Source: Diaporthe sp. PMI_573 (lineage: Eukaryota > Ascomycota > Sordariomycetes > Diaporthales > Diaporthaceae). Taken from it: a DNA stretch of 64,000 bases. The notes beneath the pieces are model-generated. The model worked only from the letters and a program-made list of their open reading frames with translations. It had not been told where the DNA came from and did not search any database. Positions 33,045 through 46,100 of the stretch are shown one piece after another. The stretch's first letter is position 1; each line of letters opens with the position of its first letter. The translations under genes were made by a program, and so were the position numbers. The stretch lies in the NCBI GenBank assembly GCA_021399435.1, contig JAJTUP010000033.1, positions 124,001 to 188,000 on the forward strand, read 5' to 3'.

Positions 33045-36000
33045 TCATCGGAATTTCTTTTCGATGTTCACTAACAGTTTGCCAGCACTGGGCCTGCCGT
33101 GAGCATCCTTCAGGTCAATGAATCGATACCCTGGTTGCAACCGATCAAGTCTGATGCAGGCCCATGCGGCCAACCTGTCTTTAACGAGCCCCTCGTCCTC
33201 GATCTTGAACCTATTGATTTGGAAAAGCATTAGCACACGACATATCTCACACATGTAACGCTGCTGGTAGTTGTTGATTTGCGGAAGAAATCTGTGCCAC
33301 TTGGCTGCACTAATTGGGGTCACCAAAGCTACACCAACGCGCGTCGAGGCTGGCGGCCGAGCGTTTCGGGTGACATAGCTGGACAGGCAGTGCCACGATC
33401 TCGCCTCGGATGGCTGCTGGGGAAAGGGACGATGAAGCGGGCAATATGATTACAAGCACAAGCCACACATGCAATACTTTTGGGGCAGGGGCCACAAGGT
33501 GCTAGAGGTGTTCCACCACATCATGAGTGCGTGGGCAGGAAGGCGAGCCGCACCATGCCCCGTTCTCCACACCGGTGAGCACCCCAAATCTGACAGCAGT
33601 GATCCAGGGATGCGAGCCTAGGCGCCTCTTCCTCGCAGCCCCCCTTTGCACGCAGGGTTAACATTGCCAACGCAACCCACGCCAGAAGCCAGACTGGCAT
33701 CTCGCGTATCGGTGGCGCAATGGAAGGCTCTGTCCCCCGGCGATGGACTGGATGGCTATGCCCAAGGGCGTAATGTGATTGAAGGGTACGCTACCCGTAG
33801 CGTGTGTGGGTAAGGAAGGCTCCGGTAGACAAGAAAGTGACAGGTGACAGGTGACGGGTGATAGGTGACAGGTGACAGGACGGCGGAAACATGTAAAAAG
33901 CTGCAGGGGTAAAAGGGGCTGCGCTGCGCGCTTGGCAAGGTATCGCGAAGTGCACGCCCTGCTGCTGATGATAACTCACCTTACGAAGCTGAGTTCCTCC
34001 ACGACCTTGTCTATCCGCGGGAACTTGAGCTCTTGGCCCATGCCCCAGTCCGGGTTCTCGGTCTCGCTGCTCCTGGTCTGCATCTTGTACTGGCCGTCCT
34101 GGACGTAGCCGCTCTTGATGGCCTTCTTCTCACTGAGCTCCTCGGGCGTCTCGACGTGCAGCTCGCACTTGACCAGCGGCTGGAAGGCGGTGCTGTCAGA
34201 AGTGCTGACGCTCGACACGGTGCTGGCATTGCTGTCGGTGTCGTCCGGCTCCCCGGGCAATGGCAGGAGCTGCCCTGCGAGGATTTTGACGCTGAGCATC
34301 AGCGCCCGGCGTTTCCCAGCCTCGGCCTGCGACGTCGTCTCGTCACCGCTCAGATAGCCTTGGGGTTTGAGTACCCAGCCCTGCTCGGACTCGAACATGG
34401 CGCTGTTGAGCATGATCGCCTCATCGACGTGCGCCCGCTGCCAATTCAGGGCCACCATCTGGACTCCCTTGCGCCAGTAGATCGAGGGGTCGAGGTTGGT
34501 CGAGCTGACGCGGGTCGAGTGCGGGTACGCGCGCATGAAGTAGTCCCGGTTGTGTATGAACATCTCGCGGTGCTTGCTCTGGTGCAGCTTCAGGATCTTG
34601 TATTCGTCGATGGAAAAGATGTGTGAGAGTGACCTGGCCGCCGGCGCGGAAAAGTCCTTGTAATGTTCGCTGTGCGTGTAGATGGCCAGCTTTCCGAGCG
34701 TCTCGCGGATGAGCGACTTGGATGCCTTGACCACCTGAGCGAGCTCCCCGGTCTCTGTTCGGGTCTCTCCCACCACTGTCAGCCTTTCGTCCTCGGATGC
34801 TGAGCCGTCCTCGTCGTGGAACGTGCTCGTGGGCACTGTGAGCTGGCTGCTCCCTTTCTGCATCGTGTAGCCCTTCGGTGCGGCCTTCTTCACCTTCACG
34901 AGAATCTTCTCCATGAGCTCTTCGAGCCTCGGCTGCCGCGCGCTTGGGTCGCACCCTTGGAGCGGCTCATCCAGAAGATGGTCGCCCCACTCTTCTTTCA
35001 TTATGTCGACTATCATGTCCTGCTGCTCGCCCGTGGCGTGGACCTCCAGGCTGATGACGAGGGGAAGCTTGTTCGTCTTGAATGCTGACTGCTTGATGAC
35101 CCGACATGCCTCACGCAAGGGGATGCGCTTTGCGAGGCCTACGTCGCCCAGCCCCTGAACGGTGTGGGCGTGCGTCACCTCCGGTTCTATCTTGCGACCA
35201 CGCGGCTCTCTCGACCTCGATCTTGACCGCGACCGGGAGGATTCCTGCGCCTTCAGCCTCAGGCCCTCGGCCGAGCGCACGTGGCGCAGCGGTGGGGCGG
35301 GATCGTTGGGGTCCAGCAGGTCGTTTGGGTCGAGAGATGCCGAGCTGCGGCTCGCGGCCGGTAGCGCAAGGTGCAGCGAGCTCAGGCTGGCGCTGGCGAG
35401 GCTGAGCTTCGAGCTTCCCTTCCGGTCATGCCTCCTCGACGCCAGCTCGTGCCACTTCTGGTCGATCTTGTCTGCGAATGAGTGTGCTGCCGCCGGGAGC
35501 GAGTGGATGGAGCTCGTCGAGAGGGTGGAGGGGTTCCTCTGGTGCTTGTGCACATCGCGCCTCGGCGATTTCGACCTGCTGGGGGTCGGCGTCCTCGGCC
35601 TTTCTGTATATCCCTCGCCGTTCCAGACGTCGATCTCTACGCACCGGCAGTCACCCTCCAGCACCGTCCGGTACGCATCTGCGGAGACCTCGCCGCTGAG
35701 CTGGTTGCCCAGTCCGATGTATGTGTTGTGGCTGCTGCTAATGAAGTAGTTCGTTATGGGCTTCGACAGGTCCTTCTTCCCGGCTGGCTTAAGGGCGACG
35801 CTGTAGTCATGCAGCCAGACGTAGACGAAGTCGCCCAAGCAGTATGTCTCCTTCTCGAGGGGCCGGATGAGGCCCCCCTGCGACTCAACCAGGAACTCCT
35901 CCAGCTTTTCTCGAGTCACATAGTCTCCTTCCCGACCTCGGAGACAGGTGAATATGCGCTCGATATGCCTGTGCGTGGAGTCTTTGAGCAGGGGAAGGTC

Positions 36001-36318
36001 GGGGTGGTAGTTGAGGGAGAAGGGGGCGGCTCGCAGGGTGTCGATCGGGGAGGTGGCCTCGCTTAAGTCGTCGCTAAAGGTGGCCGTGGTCGTCTCGTAG
36101 TCAAAGTCCGTCTTGAGCTGCTCCGACCTGCTATGTTGGTGTTGGCGGGGGGTCTGTTGCTGATGAGGACTGGGCCCGCCGCCCAGCGCGACCATCTGGA
36201 AGAAGTGCTTCCATGCCGTGTGCGCGCCGAACTTTGGGCTCGGCGTCGGGCCTCCTACTCTTGCCGCTGCTCCGTCTTCGATTCTAGCTGTAGCTCTGAC
36301 CCCCCTGTACGGCCACAT
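33045..36318 (-). CDS. Phosphoinositide-specific phospholipase C, 2 exons
   Basis: Exons 36318..33980 and 33210..33045 join to 834 residues. The 769-nt intron has a GTGAGT donor and a CTAAT branch with AATAG acceptor, joining SFVR to FKIEDEG. The order is a disordered N-terminus, an EF-hand-like segment (about 115-150), and the X catalytic half with SSSHNTYIG (His198), VEIDVWNG (Glu228, Asp230) and VISLEVHA (His427). The Y half (KLAIYTHSEHYKDF to FMRAYPHSTRVSSTNLDP) and a C2 domain ending AGKLLVNIEKKFR follow. It hydrolyses PtdIns(4,5)P2 to IP3 and diacylglycerol at membranes in a Ca2+-dependent way. About 150 residues rich in Ser, Arg and Pro (240-395) split the X half. Without the short last exon the C2 domain would be truncated. 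Confidence 0.9.
33837..33880 (+). repeat. 7-bp GGTGACA minisatellite inside the phospholipase C intron
   Basis: Five to six copies of GGTGACA, with GGTGACG and GGTGATA variants, within the last intron of the gene. Confidence 0.9.
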
Positions 36319-38368
36319 TGCCGGGTGGGTTTGAGCGCGCTTCCGTGCTCCCTACTCGTGTGGGAAAAAGACGGATGCTGTCAGTCGAGCTTTTCCGGTG
36401 CAGATACACGACTTTCGTGGAGGATTGACTGGGGCCAGGGCAATTGGACCGGTAGGACGGGTTTCACGGGATAATTATTGCTGGCGACGGTGTGTACGAA
36501 AAGCAAGGTATACACAGAACCTCTCAACACGGGGGGAGGGAGGGAGCTCTTTGCTCTTGTTTGTTTTCTTCTTCCGCCTCTTCTCTGTGCCGGAGAACTT
36601 ACGAGGCAACCCATGGGCAAAATGATATGATGGGTGGTCCGTATTTGCGATGGCGTCTGGCCGGCCCTGCCTGTTCAGGGGACGGGCGGAAAGACCGGGG
36701 GCCCGTCCTGCGAGATTCAGAGATCTGCGAGGCGTGCAGAATTTATGGGGACCAGGCTGCAGCTGCCAGCTGCAACCCCCGTGTTCGTTGGGCGGGTCTC
36801 ACTCCTGCTTGGGTGCCGGGCTGGGGTGCTGGGCTGGGTTGAACATTTGGTCACAGATCCGGCAAGGAGGTGGTTGTCGTGTGGCGTCACCGTGTAAAAA
36901 GTCCCCGCGAGATCGACCAGCGGAGAGGAGTCACAAAGGAGAAGAAGTTGAGGGATAAGAGAGATGTGAGAAGGCGTGAACGAATTGTAAGAGATATGGA
37001 GAGGGTGAGAGAGGTAAGCATTGATCAACTCCCCGGATTCCTCAGCCAAGGAATAGGGATGGGTCAGTTCGAGAGGATGCCTCAGCTGAGGCAGAGGGTG
37101 GCGTCCTGCAACTTGGCCGGTTGGCACATAGCGCAGCACACGGCGATGCCAGAGCCTTGCCCTCATCAGCAGTGGGCGCCCTCCCTCACTGCCGTGCTCG
37201 CCAGCTCGCCAGCTTGCCAGCTCGCTCGTTCAACAAATAAAGTTGCGGAACAATTGACCAGGGGATCCCAAGGTCACGCCCGCGATTGGGTCTCTGGTAG
37301 GAAACTCCCGAAGGACTGAACCCAACTGCTTGGACGGGGACCAAGACCTGAGACGGGGCTCTGGAAGGGCGGTTCCAGCACCATTTGGCCCCCCCCCCCG
37401 GGTTTTCAGATGGGACGCAGGGCTGATCAAACTGTCCGGTCTGTGGGGGCGGCTGTCGCCTCGACCCTGAACGGGCGCCGCAGCACCACACACCTGCATG
37501 AGCCAGCATGCATGTATCACCTGAACAAGTCGATAAACTCTCTCTGGGCTCTCCCCGGCTTCGCCTTCTCCTCTCGCTGGAATCCACGCGCTCAATACGC
37601 ACACGGGCCCATCTGTTTTGACTTTGGGGGGACTCAGTGGCCAAGCCTGGCAATCAAAAGGCGAGGGCTGCCCCTGAGTCCGAGGCCAGGGAGCCCGGTT
37701 TGGCGTGTGGGGAGGGAGAGCCAGACTCGCCCCGGCTTGCCAGGCTCGCCAGGCTTGCCAGGGCGGATCGGCAGCTGTCCAAGTTCCGCTGCTGGCGTTT
37801 CTATTTTGGGGGCTGTCACTCTGTTTGTTGGGGTCATGCTATTTCGTATTCACCAGCCTGCCGGCCATCGTCCCAGACATCTGCGTTGCCCTCTGGTCTT
37901 GTTGAACCCAGGCGAGGCTGCTTGGGATGAGATGACGAGCACACAAACAACATACACGCACACGTCAAATTGGGGCCAATGGCGCGGGATGACATGAGAT
38001 GGCATTGGGGGCCGCAGCTGCAGGTGCTCGCAGCCCAAGAGCCTGCATCCCTGACTGGCCAGCCCCAGGCTGACTGTGTGGCGCCGCACCTGTTGGCAGC
38101 CATACCGTTATTGGCTCGACGCAGGAAGCTGCTGACATTCAACGCCGCCGGCAGCAGTGTCACCACACCAGAGCATCGCAGCGCCTCTGCACTGCAGAAT
38201 TTGACAGCTTGACAGCTTGAGCCACTCCGCACTATCGATCTGCAGGGGCCTTTCTCCTCATCCTTGTTCTCATCATCGTCCTGGCACCGACTCTACCACA
38301 AGCACGCCCCAGTCTGGCACAACAGGACATTGACACACCAAACCTGTTTCCAATCCAGCTTGCCCAAC
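36319..38368. promoter_or_regulatory. 2-kb divergent spacer (phospholipase C / cupin)
   Basis: Both flanking genes start outward from here. It contains short CTCGCCAG repeats near 37195-37225 and CAGGCTTGC repeats near 37735-37765. A pyrimidine-rich leader sits just before the cupin ATG. No additional gene is supported. Confidence 0.45.
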
Positions 38369-38656
38369 ATGGCCGATAAGAAGACACGGCGGGACCACGA
38401 GGCTGATGTCCGCTCATGGGGCTTCCATCACGTCTTCACATGGTCCGACGGCCCTAACGCCCACTATCCACCGCACTCCCATTCCGGCGTGACAACGCAT
38501 CTCATCCTCAAGGGCCAGCTGACCTTCACCTACCCCGGGGATGAGAACCCTACCAAGCAGACGCTTGGCGTGGGCGAGAGGTGGGACGTCGAGGCTGCCA
38601 AGGTACATGAGGTCTGGGTGGGTTCCGAGGGCTGTACGTATGTTATTGGGGAGTGA
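38369..38656 (+). CDS. Small single-domain cupin-fold protein
   Basis: One exon, 95 residues. After a charged start, HYPPHSHSGVTTHLILKGQLTFTYPG (residues 32-57) gives the first cupin motif, with His36, His38 and His44 as likely metal ligands. VGERWDVEAAKVHEVWVGSEGCTYVIGE gives the second motif, with His80. The whole protein is therefore one minimal cupin barrel, probably binding a divalent metal. Similar short fungal and bacterial cupins have no agreed substrate, so a dioxygenase or isomerase role is not claimed. The ATG at 38369 lies in good context (CCAACATGGCC); an upstream in-frame ATG at 38264 would add a Ser/His-rich extension that looks like leader. Confidence 0.75.
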   Translation: MADKKTRRDHEADVRSWGFHHVFTWSDGPNAHYPPHSHSGVTTHLILKGQLTFTYPGDENPTKQTLGVGERWDVEAAKVHEVWVGSEGCTYVIGE

Positions 38657-41600
38657 GTAGAGCAGACTCCACTAGTGCCTGTGTGTAGAGACAAGTTGTT
38701 CTGCCAGTACGCACGAGCATAAGATAAAAAAAGTCATCATCAATATAATTTAGTGGAATGGGTTCCTCTAGCTTCAGATCCTGACTTCCATGCCCTCCAA
38801 ATAGATGATCCGGTAAACTCGAGATTCTTTAACTATGAAAACAAATAAATTCCCAGTAATTAAACTTGATACAAAGTATTTGCTAATGCAATTGTGCTGC
38901 TGATCTAGGAAGAGAGCATTCATGCTCGCATTACCAGACACATTGCCCACGTTGCAACCCCTTCAGATTTGTCCTCCTACCGCTATTTGCAAGAAAAGCA
39001 AGCAGAACCATTTATAGTCCTTTCTGCAAAACTTCCCTATTCCACACGATCCCTTTCAAGCCCACATCAACACTAATGCGTGTCGCACTCAGATGCCAAC
39101 GGTAACACGCCACCACCAAAGCATCTATAAAATAGGAACCCAGGGGGCCTCGCCCTCAGCCCGGTCAAACTTAGGCTGAATAAATACTCCCAATAGACTG
39201 TTTAGCCCCTCGCCTATGGCGAACCAAGATGCTCCACGGTGCGACCGGACCTCTGCGTGCGTTTTCTGATTTTTCACTACTATCTGAGATCGAGCATTTA
39301 CATTATCCATGGCTAGGAGCACCACGCCTTTAAGTTCTCTGTGGCACAAGGGATATTGAATTCATCCCAACTCAATTGCCTGTCCGTAGAAATGAAATGC
39401 CATTCAGGAAAAGTAGAGAAACAAGGCCGTTTCTTTCATTCAGACTGATCAGTTCCCCTTCACAACCCAGCGCTCACTCGCAGCAACAGCAAGTCGTCTG
39501 TACTGACACCGAGATACATATCCCCTCGGCCTCAACTCAATTGATAGGCGCCGGAACAACCCTCACTATCTGGACCTTTGAAAAAGTGTAGGAAAAAAAA
39601 GAGACATATTGAAAGTGACAACCATCAGCACTGCTGCACACGCTAAAGCAGCCACGAACACTCCCTCCATCGTTGGCAACATCTAAGCCATTATCAGACC
39701 GAACGCTACCACACACCCCGAAGTGACCCCAAGCTGCAAGAACACTTCTTGCGCCCTCAGCGTCAACAGCTACCTAGGTACATTGGCCCCAGGAGAAAAA
39801 GCCCGCCTATATGGCCGGCACTAAGACGCACCTAAAGGGCTTGTCGGAGCGTTTGTCCACGAGTATTCGTGATGGCCTGCGCTGTCTGGCCCCTCGGGTT
39901 AGCCGAGTCCTCCCATGGTCCGACTGGGATGGCTATCTTCGCGAGAGCATATACACCGCCTGGTTTGTCTGTTCTGAGTAGGTGGCTTGGGAAGATGCGT
40001 TGTCGACCCGTGGCGGCACTTATGAGGAGAATATCGTGTTCTCGTTCGCTAGGGCAGACGAACGCGTCACCTCTTTGGGTAGAAAAGCGACTCCTATACT
40101 CATGGTTCTGCGTAGACTGGACTGAATGGCCAATGTAAGCTTCCTATGCCTTTCTGTCGGTGGGGTATCGACGAACATCAACTGTCAAGTAATACGACTC
40201 TGACTTACCGGATTGATCAAGAGCAGGCCCCAATTCTTGTTGCAAGGCGTGGCCCTTGACCTTATCAAACTGTATCGCGAAAGCAATGTCTATGTCGTGC
40301 ATCCTTTGCATAACAGCAAAATCGATACCGAATTCAAAGTCGCTAACCTACCAATCTCGCTGTCCAAAAATGTATCTATATCAATTACACGATATGTGGT
40401 CTGGCGTAATGATTACTGCTTATATTTACGAAGTCAACTGCTGTTCTGCAATCTCTACCTCCTGGAACATATACTCTGAGGCTAAACAAAATAGCAATAC
40501 AGCCTCTCAATATTCATGGGTCACGATATCAGTCAACCCATCAAAAGCTTGAGAACTGAAAACTTTGGCAGCGTCTGCTTACTCTTCCTATGTTGTGCTA
40601 CCTTCCACGTGTCATTGCATAAATAACCCGCAGCCCTGAGCCCCTTACCCTCCCTCAGGGGTTGTCTGCGCATCTATACCTACCTAGGTACTATGGGCAT
40701 ACACTCTAAGAGAAAGCTGAATGCGGAGAATAGGCCGCTGGAAACGTCATCCACTTGTCTCGTCTCCAGCTCTTCAACGGCTTTGCCAAGTCTGCCCTCG
40801 CCCGAGCCAAATGGAGTCGCGAGTAGACTCCAGAAACTCGGGAGGGATCGAAAGCATTGAACCGTTCAGAGCACCTGAGAAGCTGCTGATTTCTTAGACC
40901 AGGTCCTGACCTCGAACTCCATGTGGCACCACGAGCAACCCAAGTGACTGTTGAATTGAAATGCACAGACAAGTGCCATCTGCTGACCCGAGACATCCGT
41001 GAGGCAGATAACGATCAAGCAAAAAGCTGGAAGACGGAACACGCTCGATACTTGAAACGTGACAAGGAAGAATCTCATTTCCGAGAAAGACAATAGTCTG
41101 GAACTTGGGAAAATCTCTTATAAAAGCGTTGAGCTCGAAGGAGAGCAGTGTCGCATTCAATTTGAGTATGTAAGAATTTCTACGTACTTCACAAAGAAAC
41201 GTCCCCACGCAATGATCCTTGACGCCTGGTACCAAACAAGGGTGTTCTGGATTGCCGAACAGACTAGAACTGGGGCAGGGCTCTCAATGTGGTAGGACGC
41301 ACACCGTCTATATACCTTCGTCGTCCGAAGAGGCAGAGTGCAGGTAATCAATCAGCGGCTCGAGGCCACCTCGCGCAACATAAACAGTCATACCGGCGGT
41401 GAACGTGGACTATAGTCGGAGGGAAACATGCAGTGACGCGCATTGAGGCTCCGCAGACTCCGCAGAAGGATGCTGCGTTATATGGAGAGGTACGTTCAGA
41501 GCCCGCGGCCGAGAGTCGCACGGAAGTTAAGAGGAAACCAAAAGCTCTCAATTTGAAGGGATATAAGATAACTAGAATGATTGGAAATCCGTCGCTCTTG

Positions 41601-42249
41601 GACTTGCATAAATGATGGTGACCATGAGCGCCTTGTCTCATGGGCCGCCAACACCCAGCCGAGGAGTGAGCTTCCTAGACACGTGGCTGCTTATCACAAA
41701 TAGTACATCCACTTTAAATGAAGTTAAGTTTATAGTAGCGCAAAGTCTTATAAAATATACCCAATCACTCATAGAATCTGAAATATGAGCCCGCGGCCGA
41801 CTAGTAGGCATAGTCAGAAGGCATAGGAATAACTACCCTCTCCCACTACCCTGCGCTCTATCGTTGCATTCCCAGTTGCAAATAAAGATTAGGTATTACT
41901 CAACAGTAGTCCGGAGCACTGAACACTACACTGCAGCAGAAACAAAAAAGCCAATTGAACAAAACCAAGAAATTGAACCCACAAGGAATTGTAGTCCAAA
42001 CGCTAAGCATTTGCAATTTAGAAAAGTTCATATGGACGTTCAATTTTAAATTCACATTAGTTTAAATCACGGCGAAAATCGGGACTGAAGAAAGCAGGCC
42101 TGCTAGAATTTGCTGAGACGGGAAAAAAAAAACTAGAATACGTAAAGACAAATCGCTGCCAATCCATGGTTGACTGAATAGAAAAAGGCATACATTTCCA
42201 CACATCTAGTTATGGACGGGTCGCACCCGCACCCAATGGCGCCTTGCAC
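38657..42249. other. 3.6-kb AT-richer non-coding block
   Basis: It lies between the 3' ends of the cupin and NLP genes. Composition is clearly more AT-rich than the flanking genes, especially 38700-39100, 40200-40560 and 41690-42130. There are many stops in all frames and no splice-joined gene could be built. ACCTAGGTA words occur near 39772 and 40681. It may be old transposon sequence decayed by mutation. Confidence 0.45.
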
Positions 42250-43169
42250 TTAAGCCAGAGCCTCACGGACCTTGGATTCGAAGCTGCCATCCTTCATTGG
42301 GACGTTGGCGCTGCCGAAGTTGGTGTCCTGGAGGGCAGTCCTGGCGGCCTGGGGCATCGCGTCCCAGTCAGAGATGGGGTAGGTCTTGCCCACGGTGTCG
42401 GTGAACTGCAACTCGTGGTTTGTGGGGAAGGTGGTGAAGTATTCGACCTTGGGGCTGTTGCCCTCCATCTGGGGCACTCCGCCGGCGGCCTTGCTGTAGC
42501 CGCTGTGGCTGGATGCAGCCGCGCCAATGATCTTTGGGGTTGCTGCGTTTGGGTCGTCGATCTGGATGACAATGTTCTCGAAGTCGTCTATGGTATCGGG
42601 TTAGTTATTGGAAGGTTCGGAGTACAGGGCTCAGGATTGTGGAGATCAGTCTCTGGAATTCACTTACGGCGATGACCCCCAGCAGTGTCGCCATCGATAG
42701 GCTGGTCCTTTGGCATATACCACGTGTACATGACTACCGTCTTGCCATCAACAGTGCCAGCTCGAGCATAAGTCTGGCCCTTGCTTTGGTCTCTACAGCC
42801 GCCTGTGCCGCTGCCGGTGTCTTGAAGTCCGCCGCTGGTGTCACCGTTATCGGCGACGGCGGGGTCTGTCATATGTTAGTGATAATTACCGGATTTGAAG
42901 GGGTGAGTTCCACATATTCCACCAGAACTGAGAACAGAAGACTAGAAATGCAGTGGAGTATTTTACGTACAAGGCTGGCAACCATGGGCAATGTGGAGGA
43001 GAGGGTTGAAGGTCTCGATTATCTTGCCGAGGCCACCTGTCTGGATGCGCTGCGCAACAGGGGCAATAGAGTCGTGAGCCACTGTTGCGCGGGTCTCCAG
43101 GAGCTCAGTAGGTGCAGCGGCCGCGGCAGAGGCGAGGGCCAGGATGTGAGAGATCTTGAAAGAAACCAT
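42250..43169 (-). CDS. Necrosis- and ethylene-inducing (NEP1-like, NLP) family secreted protein, type 1, 3 exons
   Basis: Exons 43169..42971, 42865..42668 and 42587..42250 are in frame and give 244 residues, the usual size. Donors are GTACGT and GTAAGT. The first 18-20 residues (MVSFKISHILALASAAAAA) are a secretion signal. The family hallmark heptapeptide is split by intron 2 and reads GHRHDFE, where most members have Trp at position six. Two conserved cysteines (one at the end of exon 1, one in exon 2) make it type 1. NLPs are apoplastic proteins; many act on membranes of dicot plants, but numerous members in fungi are non-toxic, and activity cannot be inferred from sequence alone. The reading frame is intact, with no breaks. 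Confidence 0.85.
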
Positions 43170-46100
43170 TGTGAAGGCAGTGAAGTTATGGATATCTAGA
43201 GATGCTGGAGTGACTTTGAGGCAAGTTTATGGAGTAGATGAGAAGGTGTTTGATGATGATGATTCAGAAGTAGCAACTGATTGAGCAGGTTGACGGCTGT
43301 CTTTTTATACTTGATTGTTGATCAAGGCCTATCTTTGGATCATGTTGGAGGCCATCATGGCTTCAGCCGTTTACGGCCGTTTTGACAATGTCGTCTCATC
43401 TTAGAAGGCAACAATCAAACAAACTTCACGAAGTATATTCGACCAGGCCACGCTCAAGACTGCGAGTAGGAGCACGGCAATATGATGTGGAGCCTGCGGC
43501 TGGCTGGGTCTGCTCGCGATAGGTCCATTAGACGCAGTAAACATGCATGTGGAGGTTTTCATGCCTTGACCGGCGCCCTGTGAGACCAATCGCAGTAGAG
43601 TAGGATCATATTGTGTCCCGGATTCTCGGCGTCATTTGTGATTGCGTGCGGAGTCCGAACTCTTCCTTTTCTGAAAGAGGGTCCGCGCACACTTCGCATT
43701 AAGAGTATGCTAAGCTGGTTCGTCGCAATTGTATGTGTTGCGGCTGAGTTGCTATATTGATTGTTTTAAGGCTGAAGTGCCAAGGCTTTGTTTAATGTGT
43801 AACCCGGGGCCTGCTGACACCCAAATGTGCTCTAAATCTGTATTCGCCAATTGTACACATTGAGAAAGCACAGAGGGAACGCGCTGTAGTACAAAGAAAG
43901 GCAGAATATGTGAAAGAAAAGTTGAGTATATCGTACAAAGCACTGCGCACATAGAGATATGCCCATGACACAGCTCAATCAGCAACATTTCAATCTTCTA
44001 CCTGCCTGTTGAACTCGAAGATTGGGTGAGACGCAACCACTTGAAAACCGAGTGGCCTCATGGCAGAGACACAGATGGAAATCCCCGGAAACACTCAGGC
44101 CAGGGTCCTCTTCATGAGCGACGACAGGGTCTGGAACGCCTCAGCACGGCTTGATGCCTGCCTACTCGCGCTCTGCCCTTGGCTGTCGGGAGCTTGGTAT
44201 GTCCCGTTTTCCCGTAGTCATCAGCAGGTACTGTTCTGTTCCGCTTCATGCATGAGAGTTCGCCTAAAGTGGTTGACAGATTGTTTGCTCGGGTCCGTAA
44301 ACGGCTGAAACGGCCAAGTCCCTTAGCCGTACGTACATTTATTCGACAGCTGACTCGAGCGTCCCCCAGAAGAAGCGTTATTCGGCAGTCATGATAGCAT
44401 GTAGTCGGAGGTTTTTATTAACCGTACTTCAATAGCTTAATGACCATGTTTCCGAGGGTCCACCTAGTCAATCTTTCTCCAATGGGGAACGTGCCGCATT
44501 CCACAACGTCTGATCTTCACAGCCGCATGAGCTTGTTTATAAGCCACTTTGGTTCTAGATGGCTTGGGTTGTTCTGTCAAACTCGCGACATTGGGGAACT
44601 TCGCTGAACTTCCGAAATCGACCGAGTCAGGCGGTGTTTCCAGACCGAGCACCGCGAGCATCCCAAACTGTCTGTCACCATTTCCCACAGCACCTTGCGG
44701 ATACATACATTCCAGGTCCTCACGTAGATTGCCCATAGCCCTGCGTTGTCTGCGTCGAGATTGTCTGGGTAGCTTCAGCGTACATGAATCTGGTTGTGAT
44801 GAAATTGGGACGTAGTAAGTATTTGTGGTTCCGGTCGGTTCCAAACTCTTTCCCGCTCGACGCGGTTTTGGGTAACACGGATGTTGCGGACGAGCAGCGA
44901 CCTACATATCCGGATGCATGATGTTTGTTTGTTAAACCAGGGTGCAGGAATGAGAATGTGAACGAGGCAAAACGACCCGAAAGACTAAACCAGCAGATCA
45001 AAAGAGTTGCCGGGTCGAACGCTGCATGAAGGCCAAGGCTGGCAATGATGTGGAAAAGCAGGCCCTATGCCAGTGCTCACGTTGTAAGTCAGGTGATACC
45101 AACGTTAAATATTCTAATTTTATTTTATATCCACAGATGAGTGAGTTGCTACTCAAAATTCATACTCCTTATCCAGTGACCGACTCACCTAAATATATCA
45201 AAGCTACCAGGTTCAGTGTCCTCCTGCATTCTCCATTCACCTGCATGTGCTCACTCTAATTACCACTATAACCCACAGCCCTTTCATATCTTGCAAACAA
45301 TCTTCACGCTTCGGGATGAAACAGTTTGGATGTCTACGATTCTGATGCGGAAGGAACCGGACTAGGAAGAGAGCATTACACAGTACACGACGCCCCGGCA
45401 TGCTGTTGAACTGACAACAATTCTATGTATGTATGTATGTATGTATGTATGTATGTATGTATGTATGTATGTATGTATGTATGTATGTATTATAGCCTCA
45501 TATAGTCTGCCCGGGTGGTGCCTGGCCGAGAAGCATCAAAGCTTGGGGCCAGGTTCGGACAAAAAAACCCTGCAGAACGGTCGTTCGTTTCCAGGGCGGC
45601 CCCACATGGTGCCCGTACCGGCCGGGGCCGCACAGGCCAGCACGGTAGGCTACCTAGTGTACACAGTGGGTACCTGGCCCAGCTGGTGTGGGTGGCTCCA
45701 CCTTTAGCTCCAAGCTTTGAGCTCCTCGTCGGCGGGCGATTGAGTTCGCGTCCTCGATGAAGTCACCTCGGACCACCTGCCCAGGAACCCTGCCCAGGAA
45801 CCAAGTCTGCCCATGGCCATCACATCGCGCGAAGATGGCAGGAAAGGGTAACATGGCGAGCAGGGAGGTCATCCGAGGCAAGACGGTCCGTTTTATGTCG
45901 CCGCCCCGGCGCGGACACCTGCGTGTTCCCCCCCTGGTTGCCAGGACGCCAGGGCTGATGCGGGTGGCTGGTGTTACCCTCTCACCCCACAATCCCAACC
46001 ACCGGGCATTCTGGCGTCGCGTCCACCTCTTGTCGCCCAGCCTCCTTCGTGGGAGCACAGGGTCCGGCATGGTTCAGCGTGGACCACCTCACCTCCTCGC

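Noticed and set aside
33310..33495. Signal-peptide-like 61-codon frame on the minus strand
   Set aside because: It lies inside the phospholipase C intron, has no stop-flanked context of its own and no conserved features.
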